NCBI GenBank assembly: GCA_946902985.2
Contig: OX336400.1
Location: forward strand, 170,130,543-170,194,542
Source: Meconema thalassinum
Taxonomy: Eukaryota > Arthropoda > Insecta > Orthoptera > Tettigoniidae
Reading direction: 5' to 3'
Length of the DNA stretch: 64,000 bases
The translations under genes were made by a program, and so were the position numbers. Position 1 is the stretch's first letter; every line of letters begins with the position of its first letter. Positions 30,278-39,977 of the stretch are shown piece after piece. Under the pieces are notes generated by a model. That model was not told the origin of the DNA and ran no database searches. It saw only the letters and a list, made by a program, of their open reading frames with translations.

Positions 30278-31740
30278 CACACATCAAAAAAAGTTTTGCA
30301 TCACCTCGGTTCCCAGATCTCCGGCATATAGACGTTGACTGTGTATATTGTATCAAAGATACAGTCCCTTTGACTGTTCATAGATGTCACTAAAACTGCT
30401 CAAAGATGTAAACAACCATGCATGAGCAGGGCCTATTAGACGGAGGGGGTACGACAGCCGATCAGTTCCAGTCATTCCACCAGGACGAAGGTACGCTGCT
30501 CATGTTGTCTGTAGTTCTACCATGCCTAGAAGGTCAATACCGCAGTTCGATCGCGTCCGCATTGTTACTTTGTGTCAATAAGGGCTCTCAACAAAGGAAG
30601 TTTCCAGGCGTCTCAGAGTGAACCAAAGCGATGTTGTTCGGACATGGAGGAGGTACAGAGATACAGGAACTGTCGATGACAGGCCTCGCTCAGGCCGCCC
30701 AAGGGCTACTACTGTAGTGGATGACCGCTACTTACGGATTGCCGCTCGGAGGAACCCTGACAGCAATGCCACCATGTTGAATAATGCGTTTCGTTCAGCC
30801 ACAGGACGTCGTGTTTCAACTCAAACTGTGCGCAATAGGCTGCATGATGCGCAACTTCACTCCCGACGTCCATGGCGAGGTCCAGCTTTGCAACCCCGAC
30901 ACCATGCAGCGCGGTACAGATGGGCCCAACAACATGCTGAATGGACCCCACAGAATTGGCATCACGTTCTCTTCACCGATGAGTGTCGCATATGCCTTCA
31001 ACCAGACAATCGTCGGAGACGTGTTTGGAGGCACCCTGGTCAGGCTGAACGTCTTAGACACACTGTCCAGCGAGTGCAGCAAGGTGGTGGTTCCCTGATG
31101 TTTTGGGGTGGCATTATGTGGGGCCGACGTACGCCACTGGTGGTCATGGAAGGCTCCGAAACGGCTTTACGATACCTGAATGACATCCTCCGACCCATAG
31201 TGCACCCATATCGGCAGAATATTGGAGAGGCATTTGTCTTCATGGACGACAATTCTCGACCTCATCGTGCACATCTTGTGAATGCGTTCCTTCAAGATAA
31301 CGACATCGCTCGACTACAGTGGCCAGCATGTTCGCCAGACATGAACCCTATCGAACATGCCTGGGATATGTTGAAAAGGGCTGTTTATGGACGTCTTGAC
31401 CCACCAACCACTCTGAGAGATTTACGCCGAATTGTCGTTGAGGAGTGGGACAATTTGGACCAACAGTGTCTTGATGAACTTGTGGATAGTATGCCACGAC
31501 GAATACAGGCATGCATCAATGCAAGAGGACGTGCTACTGGGTATTAGAGGTAGTGGTGTGTACTGCAATCTGGACCACAAATGCTGAGTCTAGCTGTATG
31601 ATGGTACAACATGCAATGTGTGGATCTCATGAGCAATAAAACGAGCTGAAAGGTTGTTTGTGTTGATCTCTATTCCCTTTGTATTTAACGGTTCCGGAAC
31701 TCTTGGAACCGAGGTGATGCAAAACTTTTTTTGATGTGTG
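30278..31740 (+). mobile_element. Tc1-type transposon (DD34E)
   Basis: Ends CACACATCAAAAAAAGTTTT in perfect inversion, extended by GCATCACCTCGGTTCC. TA duplications lie at 30276-30277 and 31741-31742. It is 1463 bp long with a single transposase frame. The host repeat continues on both sides, so the insertion site is clear. Confidence 0.9.
30522..31547 (+). pseudogene. Tc1 transposase, one in-frame stop
   Basis: The frame from ATG 30522 to the stop at 31547 is the family's usual 341-residue length. A TAA at 30579-30581 breaks it at codon 20. The open part (309 residues from 30618) holds the paired HTH domain with GRPR motif (RPRSGRPRA). Its DDE core has acidic residues in FTDECRI, FMDDNSRPH and NPIEHAWD. 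I count 34 residues between the second D and the E. Apart from the stop, no frameshift is visible, so inactivation may be recent. Confidence 0.88.
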
Positions 31741-32589
31741 TATTAATAAATGCCCTCAATTTCATTTATCCAAATACCAATATATCATAAAGTATGTAAG
31801 CCGACAGCTTTAAACTATGCACACGTATAGTAATTACCTGGCATTATATATTAATTTGGAGTAACTTATATACGTCAGTGCTACCAACATGATTCTAAGC
31901 CAGCTGAGAAGTCCAATTTTAAATACATGTAACTTATATACTATCATTTGGATTTCAACCAAATTTCGAATGTGCTATGTGTACCATAACAGATATGACA
32001 ATGAGAATTCTTAAGAGCAACCAGGGCTGCCAAATGTTAATAAATGCTTTCTCTATTTTTGTTACCCTAATATCAATATATCAGAAAGTATGCAAAACAC
32101 TAGCTCTAAACTTTGCACACGTATAGTTCCTGGCATTCTAGATTACTTTGGAGTAACTAATATACGTCAGTGCTGCCAACATGATTCTAAGCCTACTGAT
32201 AGGTCCAATTTTAAAATGCATGTAACTTCTATACTAACTAATGGATTTCATTCAAAATTGGCACAACAATAGATCATATTATTTCAGATTATTTCTGATC
32301 AACACATGCATGACATTGTTGCCGATATGATTTTACGCGCGCTGTTATATCCAATGTTTAACTGCATGTAACGTCCATGCTATCCATTGGACTTCAACCA
32401 AATTTTGTATTCTCTACCTTAAGAGATGGAACTAAGAATATATTCAGTCACCAGGGCTGCCAACTGTAATGCTCTATTAGGCTACATTATGCCAGGTACA
32501 CAGTATTTCGGACTAATTAGAAATTTGGATGTTACCAACTTTATTAATCAAATAATCTGTTATTCATTTAATCATTGCCAAAATGTGAA

Positions 32590-32923
32590 GGTGACAGTAA
32601 AGCAAGGGATAGGCGAGGTGCTGCGCTTCCTTGGTCTACCTGGTGGTCTTCTTCCTGTGGGGATGAATTCCAGTAGCTTCCTTGGCCATCGGTGGTCTTC
32701 CATCCGGGCTACATCTCCAGCCCACTGCAGTCTTCTGGTTTTGATGGTTCCAGCTACGTTGGCATCATGGTACAGGTCTTCTACTTCATGATTGTGTCTA
32801 ATCCTCCATTCACCTGTGTGTACATCCCTCACCGGTCCGAAGATCTTCCGAAGAACTTTTCTCTCAAAAACGAGTAGTTTATGAAAGTCCTGTTTTCGGA
32901 TACTCCATGTCTCACATCCATAT
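32590..32923 (-). pseudogene. LINE RT C-terminus, downstream half
   Basis: Minus-strand frame with GCETWSIRKQDFHKLLVFER, then VLRKIFGPV, WRIRHNHEVEDLY, LQWAGDVARM and GRRPPGRPRKR: the region after the RT domain of RTE/CR1-like LINEs. It is cut at 32923 by the gypsy 2 insertion. The upstream half continues in the same frame at 46729. The match ends near 32600. Confidence 0.85.
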
Positions 32924-35900
32924 TGAGACCGTTTAGTTGATGTCAACAACCACGATGACTCAACTAACGACACATAAATCGAATAAAAAGAAAAGTACCG
33001 TGAGGATCAGGTGACCTTCCAAAAAGGCTGAAGCGGCACGAGAGTCCGTAGTCCACAGGGATCGTGGTACATGGTGACGATGGTCATAGACCGCCTAAGG
33101 AAAGGTTCACCTTAAAACTAGACTGAGAAAATAAACATCCAGACTCATGTAAAACACCGTGAAAATTTATTAAAATTCACAAGCCCCTAGCCTAGTTCGG
33201 AGGGTTATAATCGGCTAGTCCGCAAATTAATAAATAAACTAAGATAAAGAACAGGTCCCCTACCTGAGAAGTTACTGAAAACCCTCACGAAAGATCTAAC
33301 TCACAATGATAAAGCAACAACAGCAACGCTAGGAATATGGCACGACGCAAGTCCCTAGTTCAAGTTACAAGATCAAGCTAATATCTGAATTTACATTTAA
33401 CAGGGTAGCAAAACAAATCTAGGTTAGGATGGTACCATTTCGACATTTAAATTTAACATTAATTCAACTAGCTAAGTCCTATCAATTAACAAAATTTACG
33501 GCGATGACGTCCGTAAAGGAAAACAATTACATCCAAAAGCTAAGTGTACAGCCATGAAAAACAAACAATTTAATTATGCTTAATAACTATGTGCTAACAG
33601 CACACAATAAAGTAACATGTAGGGTTTAATACACTTGGCATCATAAATTAATAACGAAATAGACACAGTATTTTTATTAAAAATTCCTGCCTACACCTTG
33701 GTTTACTCTTTGTAAACCATAGTCATCTAATGTGTATAGTTACGGTGACGAATGCGCAGTTGAGACCACGTCTGACATCGCATGGCCTGAGCTCCACAAG
33801 CTACGAACTCTAGGTTCGCACATGCTTCAGGTTGCTACAAAAATGTCACCTGTCCTAGTCATTTCCTCACAAGGAAATTATCTTCAACTGCACGGCTATG
33901 TCAACAGTTCCAGAATGCAAAGAACAAGAAAGAATCGTTAGTTAGGCTTGTTTTATAACAATTATGCATTTTATTATTAGAATGTCGGTTTATAGGTTTA
34001 TCGTAGGTTTATGGCGAATAACATTGACAATAGCCTGGGCACGGAGTGTCTCCAACTGAGATCATTCTCCACCAAAAAGCCTCGACTCAACAGTCGGAAT
34101 ATAATCATCGAGTATAACAACTCGGACACACAATAACACGGGTTACCAGCGGCGCTAAGCTCGCGTTCAATAACTCTGGGATAGGCCTGTACAACAGTTA
34201 CCTTCCAGTAACATCTGGTCGACGGGATCATCCCCGGACAAAGCATACAATAACATCCTGCTATAACAGGGTAGACTTCACCATCCTATAGAAAACCTTA
34301 CATAACTGTACCTGTCATACGACAATACACGCAACAGAGCGTTAAACTAACAAAAACCGATCCATAAAACAAGTGATCAAATACAAGAGTGGAAACTGAT
34401 TTCCATAAGCAAAGTAGCAATGAAAGGAAAAGCGAATACAAATTGTACTCTGTCCTCGTCTATAGTATTTTTGTCTCACAATGAAGCAGGCGTGCTCTAG
34501 GTCACTGGGTTACATAACCAGTTTATTCAAGGCCGGCGATTTAATCAATACAAAACCTGCACTTGGCCGGTTCATAAAAAACATTACCATGTGTTACGGA
34601 TCTCTACAGAGTCCGTGTATCAAACGCACGCTATAAATCTGAGTATAGTAATACACTTCCGTCTTTCTACCAAAGACGTCTAAATGAAAGTAAACTTACA
34701 ATAACTGAAGCTCTTTGCTTTAAAAATGCAACTCAATAGTTGCTAGAACATCAAATAAAAAAACGTGTCTCACACGACACAAGCAAAACATGATAAATGT
34801 GGCACAGATTCACACACTAGATCTGCTTAATGATACGTTGGGAACCGCGTTCGATGCTAGGCAACGAAACATTCCTTCTAGTTGTTAGGTTCAAACATGA
34901 CCAAGAATAGCTTCTGAGCTTATTCAAAATGAAATATAATGCAATTACAAACTGGTAGTTACTGTCGACTACCTAAATGATACGACCGTTCTAACGACAG
35001 TCAGGGGTGTAACAAAGGATGGCTGCGAAGAATGCAGTCAATTAATAACCAAGGCATCTGATTGCCATAACTACAGTCAGCAAAGACTTGAAAATTACCC
35101 CAAGTAGGGTTGAACAAAATAGCCTCAAAATGACTACGATCAGGTTCAGCAAAAAGGTAGGCATTGACGTTCCACGACGTTCACCAAGCTGCACCAGGGC
35201 TGACCAAAATGTCTGACCCCAAGGGTGTCTCACTCTAAACTGAAATAAATGACATCTAACTAATCTAGTTACATCCCTACCTAGAAAAATGGCTGACACT
35301 GAGTGTGGTTGATTCACAAACTACATTAAAACTACTATACCACCAGAAACTAGAACAAAGAAGGGGTGTGACAAAAACTCACGAAATGGAGGAGCTCTCA
35401 CTCAGCTCTCTATTCCACAACAAGGGTTGTACATAAACCTCTCTGGCTCTCTGGATCGGTATCCTCCTCATCAGGATTCCCATCTGGACTCCCCCAAAGA
35501 CCAGGGTTCGATTTGTCCCTGTCGACATCTTCGTGGATATGCCTGGAAATGGCATTTTGGCTCCTTCCCTCTCGTTCATCGTTCTGGAAGTTCCACCATC
35601 ATGCTGGTTCCTGTAGAAACGTCACCCCCCCCATACTGGGATGGTATTAGCCCATGGTGACTGCTTCAACCATGGTGAATAAAAGTCCAATCACGTGGGT
35701 AGCGAAATAAGTTGCGTGATTATTTATCCTCTCACTTCCAAAATTATAATGTCCGTCGTGACTATTATAGGCTTCAATTATAAAATACGACACAGCCTTA
35801 ATCTTGCAGATGTGGATTAGCATGTGAGCTAATACTATTTTATAATGCTGCACGTGCTAGTGACGCTACTTTTGTATCACGCAGCATCCGTGAATTATAC

Positions 35901-36638
35901 GACGTTTCAAAGATGAAATTTCCACTTTGGCAATTTAAATATCTCATACTATTATAATCACACTTATTCAGGATAATTGTAACACTATTACCTGTATATT
36001 TCCACTAGGCATCTGCCCTCCACATACGCGTGGGTAATATGTGATGTCACAGCAATATTGTGCAATACACTATACTTGCCAATAATTATTTCCCAAGCTT
36101 CTTATTTAATTCACTGGACTCCATCGACAGTGAATATTAGTATTTGCTTGCTCGATGGCACCTTATAATCACTTTTAACGCTAAACAGCGGATATTCTTC
36201 TACGTCTCGTAGGACAAATGTAATTCCACGCCTACACAAGGCGGATTCTCAAGACGCAGTGCTCCGGTACTGGGTGTCTCTAGAAAGTAGGTCGTCAAAA
36301 CGAAAACGTTGAGCGACTACTTACGTTCCTTTTTTCGTATCTGCAAGGGTATTACCTTACCTAAAGTAAAAATAAACATTCTCCAAAATGTTTTAATAAT
36401 GCAGCATGACGAAATGGAATATTCTGAGTCTCGTAGGAAAGATAAAAATAATTAATAAGACCTCAGATAATAATTAGCAGTTTACACCAAAGTCAAAAGT
36501 GCGATTCACCGCTACTTCAAAGTATCGCGTGATCTCTCAGCTCCACGTGGCTTCCTGGGTGTGTTCAAAAGTAAAACATCCCCTCATAAATGCTCTGTCA
36601 TAAAAAAATATCACATGAACCATAGCTCAGCGGGTTCA
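32924..36638 (-). repeat. Gypsy 2, 3' LTR
   Basis: 3715 bp, nearly identical to 43008-46724. The small frames inside it occur in both LTRs with no coding pattern. I consider them non-coding. Confidence 0.92.
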
Positions 36639-36668
36639 TCTGCCTCTCTGTCGTTTCAAATAAAATGT
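36639..36668 (-). other. Gypsy 2 polypurine tract region
   Basis: On the minus strand ACAGAGAGGCAGA immediately precedes the 3' LTR start TGAACCC, as expected for second-strand priming. Confidence 0.65.
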
Positions 36669-36701
36669 TGGGATAACATTTTTATTTGCTTTGAAATTCA
36701 T

Positions 36702-39700
36702 TCAAGAGTGATATTTTTTTAGATTGGCTGCATTAAAGGTTCCAATGCGTTCTCCTGTCCTAATGTCTTCTATCACATAACTTCCATTGTTTAAAGGCTG
36801 TCGGATACGACTAGGGCCATAATACAAGGATAGAAATTTCCCATATATGCGGTCTATAGGACTAGAAATTCCGGGTCTCCTTACAAGGATAAGGTCTCCT
36901 TCTACTAGTGGTTCTCTAAACCTCTGGCGTCTAGTTCTTCTCAAGCGCTTGGCAGCTTGTCTGTCCATAGTCTCTCTTGCAGCTAAAAGTCTGCTGGCAT
37001 GTGATGGTTGTAAACAAGGTGGATTTACAATCACACGATCCCATATTCTCAGCGGCATCTGGTTCAAATGCAAGACCATAGGTATTTGACCAGTGCTTTC
37101 ATGTACTGTTGAATTAATACATTTTGCCATAATAACAAGGACTTCAGTCCATCGCCAGTGTTCTTCTTGACAATATAATCGACAGAATTTTGCGATAATA
37201 GACATCACGCATTCTGCTGGGTTGCTCTCTGGATGTCGAATAGATGATAAAACATGACCTATTTCAAGCTCATACATGGCATTGGCAAATTCTGCTGAGG
37301 TGTACTGTGATCCGTGATCAGTCAACAAGAATTGTGGCTTTCCTGCCTCCGGTATAACTTGACGTCTAATCCTCTGAATAATCTGATGTGCAGTAGCTTT
37401 TTGAATCGGATGAAGCATCGTATATTTCGTGAACACATCCACCGTTACAACGATGTATCGATTCCCACGACGAGCCTTAGGTATTGGGCCATACAGGTCC
37501 TGTGCATACAACTCTCTAGGTTGAGTTGGTAGTATTGGTCTAGGTTGTTCCTTCAGCAAGTGTGACGTGTATTTGTTCCGCTGGCATGCGTCGCAAGCAC
37601 GTAAACACTGTCTAACGGTGGCTCCTAACCCTTTCCATGTGAAAGACTCCTTGATAGTTGCAATGGTTTTGTCTGTTCCACCATGTCCAATGGATAAATG
37701 TACCATAAGAATAACAGATTCTTGGTATCTCCTAGGAATAACTGCACGCAGTTGAGTGTGGTCCTCGTCTACAAACTTGTATAAGACACGATGATAAATC
37801 AAATAATCATCTGCAACAGCAGCAATCCTTGCATAATGATCATCCTGTGGATCCATTCTTCGTTCTAGGAAACGGATAATATGTCTGAGTTCCTCCTCAC
37901 GTTGCTGTCCTTCAGGTAAATGACGAAATCGGCGAAGGTGTTCCTCGCATTCTCCCTCGATGTCTATGGCATTAACAGTAGTTTCAGGATTCCGGCTGAG
38001 GATGTCGGCCAACACATTCTCTCTGCCTGGTCGATAAACTATTTCCAAATCGAACTGTTGGAGAAACAGCGTCCAACGTGTGATCCTGTCGCTTGCCAGT
38101 CTTGTTCTCAAGATGAAGGTCAACGCATGATGATCGGTTCTCACAATAATCCTCTGACCTAACAGAAGTTTCTGCCAGTATTCAAGTGCGTAAACAATTG
38201 CAAGTGCTTCTATCTCGGTTGTGAAGTAGTGAGATTCATGTGCTCTTAAACGTCGGCTTAAGAAAGCGATGTAATGACGTTTCTTCTCATCATCTTCTTG
38301 CAGTAAAATGGCTCCTATACCAATGGCAGATGCATCAGTTTCTAGAATAAAGTTCCGAGAGTAATCTGGATATTCTAACTGAATTGAGTCCACAAGCATC
38401 TGTTTAGCTCTCCTGAAAGCTATCTCGCATTCATCATTCCAGTTCCACCTGCAGTTCTTTTTCAATAATCCTTGCAGTGGTGCAACAGTTTCGGAATACT
38501 TCTCACAATGAGCAGCAAAGAATTGGAGAATTCCTAAGAATTGTCTCACGTGTTTCACACGGGTTGGTGTTGGAAATGCAGCAACAGTTCTAATCTTTGC
38601 CGGATTCGGTCTATATCCTTCTCCATTGATTATGTGTCCTACGAATTTCACTTCTTCCTGAAAAAATCGACACTTGTCAAACTTGACCTTAAAATTTGCC
38701 TGTCGGAGATTCTCAAAAACAAGGCGCAATGTCTTTAAATGCTCTTCTTCTGTTCCCGAAGCTATGATTATGTCATCCACATAACATATTACTTTCTGCT
38801 TCACTTCATGAGTCAGCTTGGCATCAAGTGCTCGGATTAATGCGGCTCCGGCATTTTTCAATCCAAATGGTAGTTTTTGGAATACATAAGTAGTCTGATC
38901 AAACAAGAATCCAGTATATTTCTGAGTATGCTCAGATAATCTGATATGGTAATAAGACTGAACCAATTCTAATGATGAAAATATCCTTTTTCCTTTGAAC
39001 TTCCTGAGAATGTCCCTAATCTTGGGCGGTCTGTCGTGCTCAGGAGCTAGGCGTTCATTCAAGGCTCTGGCATCAAGACAAAGTCTCAAGCTTCCATCTA
39101 CCTTAACCACAGGTATTATGGGATTCAAGAAAGGAGTCGGTGATTTCTTGATTGTACCTGCTGCTTCCATCTCATGGATCTTCTTAGCAGCTTCTTCGAG
39201 ATGTTTCTCGGGAATCGGATAGATCCTTTTCTGGAATGGGGAATCGTCCAGTAATACAAGATCATACTCATAGTCTAATATCTCACCAGGTGTGGTGTCG
39301 AATATATCTCTGTATTCGTTCAGTATTGCCTCAAGATCCTCATGTGTGGGTGCTGATAACGATTCTGCCTCTTCGTCGGCATCTAGTGTCGCCTCAATTT
39401 CCTTGCCCTTTAATGCTTCGACTACGTCTACTTCGGATAGGAATTCCGGTTCTTCTTCAATTAGGCTCATCTGAATGGGTTCGCTCGGCTTGAACTCTAC
39501 CGTATTCCGTCCCATGTCAATGATTCCATCATATTTTCTAATGAAGTCTGCGCCTAAAATGGCATCATGATGCAGGCCCTTCATTACGAGAAATTCGTGC
39601 AAGTACACGTGGCTCGAAATCTTCACAGTACACAAAATCTGGATTTTGCACGTTACAACGCGGTCAGGTATGACACCTCTGACTCTTATAGCTGAAATGG

Positions 39701-39977
39701 GCAACTCCGTCACCTCAGAGTTTGCTCTAAGTCTGGCATGGCAATCGGCGGAAATTACACTAATCATCGCCCCAGTATCGATGAGTATGACTACACTGAC
39801 TTCATTCAAGGTGGCTACAATCTTGGGTAGACGTGTTAATTCATAATTGTGGTTCGTCGTTCGTCGTTCGTCCAACAAGTCTTCTTGGATTGGCTCCCAG
39901 AGTAATATAGAGGCAGTTACTCGGTGCTCAACCAAACAAGAATCTATTGATTTTTCGGAGTTTTTTTTTTCTGTCAT
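36702..39977 (-). CDS. pol: Gypsy 2 pol: protease, RT, RNase H, integrase
   Basis: An intact frame of 1091 residues from ATG 39977. The protease has VVILIDTGAMIS near residue 67. RT has LRLCLDARALN and YVDDIIIAS near 397. RNase H has LETDASAIGIGAILLQ and VRTDHHALTF. The integrase zinc motif spans HLSIGHGG to CDACQRNK, and the core acidic residues are in YAQDLYGPI, LTDHGSQYT and NPAECVM (about 827-921). A chromo-like tail is not evident. It overlaps the end of gag by 50 nt in the +1 frame. The overlap contains a run of ten A (plus-strand T at 39961-39970). Pol could arise by slippage on that run, or the frame difference may only reflect the run's length. Confidence 0.93.
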   Translation of the reverse strand: MTEKKNSEKSIDSCLVEHRVTASILLWEPIQEDLLDERRTTNHNYELTRLPKIVATLNEVSVVILIDTGAMISVISADCHARLRANSEVTELPISAIRVRGVIPDRVVTCKIQILCTVKISSHVYLHEFLVMKGLHHDAILGADFIRKYDGIIDMGRNTVEFKPSEPIQMSLIEEEPEFLSEVDVVEALKGKEIEATLDADEEAESLSAPTHEDLEAILNEYRDIFDTTPGEILDYEYDLVLLDDSPFQKRIYPIPEKHLEEAAKKIHEMEAAGTIKKSPTPFLNPIIPVVKVDGSLRLCLDARALNERLAPEHDRPPKIRDILRKFKGKRIFSSLELVQSYYHIRLSEHTQKYTGFLFDQTTYVFQKLPFGLKNAGAALIRALDAKLTHEVKQKVICYVDDIIIASGTEEEHLKTLRLVFENLRQANFKVKFDKCRFFQEEVKFVGHIINGEGYRPNPAKIRTVAAFPTPTRVKHVRQFLGILQFFAAHCEKYSETVAPLQGLLKKNCRWNWNDECEIAFRRAKQMLVDSIQLEYPDYSRNFILETDASAIGIGAILLQEDDEKKRHYIAFLSRRLRAHESHYFTTEIEALAIVYALEYWQKLLLGQRIIVRTDHHALTFILRTRLASDRITRWTLFLQQFDLEIVYRPGRENVLADILSRNPETTVNAIDIEGECEEHLRRFRHLPEGQQREEELRHIIRFLERRMDPQDDHYARIAAVADDYLIYHRVLYKFVDEDHTQLRAVIPRRYQESVILMVHLSIGHGGTDKTIATIKESFTWKGLGATVRQCLRACDACQRNKYTSHLLKEQPRPILPTQPRELYAQDLYGPIPKARRGNRYIVVTVDVFTKYTMLHPIQKATAHQIIQRIRRQVIPEAGKPQFLLTDHGSQYTSAEFANAMYELEIGHVLSSIRHPESNPAECVMSIIAKFCRLYCQEEHWRWTEVLVIMAKCINSTVHESTGQIPMVLHLNQMPLRIWDRVIVNPPCLQPSHASRLLAARETMDRQAAKRLRRTRRQRFREPLVEGDLILVRRPGISSPIDRIYGKFLSLYYGPSRIRQPLNNGSYVIEDIRTGERIGTFNAANLKKYHS

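Larger units (their letters stand above)
30241..32560 (-). repeat. Family-E internal segment, reverse of 4940-5760
   Basis: Excluding the Tc1 insertion, it reads as the inverse of the 4940-5760 region. CCAGGGCTGC blocks recur at about 30261, 32021 and 32450 with the same flanks (for example ATTCTTAAGAG). It lacks recognisable E termini, so it is a partial copy. Confidence 0.65.

Noticed and set aside
33732..35853. Small frames repeated identically at 43816-45938
   Set aside because: They lie in both LTRs of one element, so duplication reflects LTR identity and not gene conservation; no motifs.
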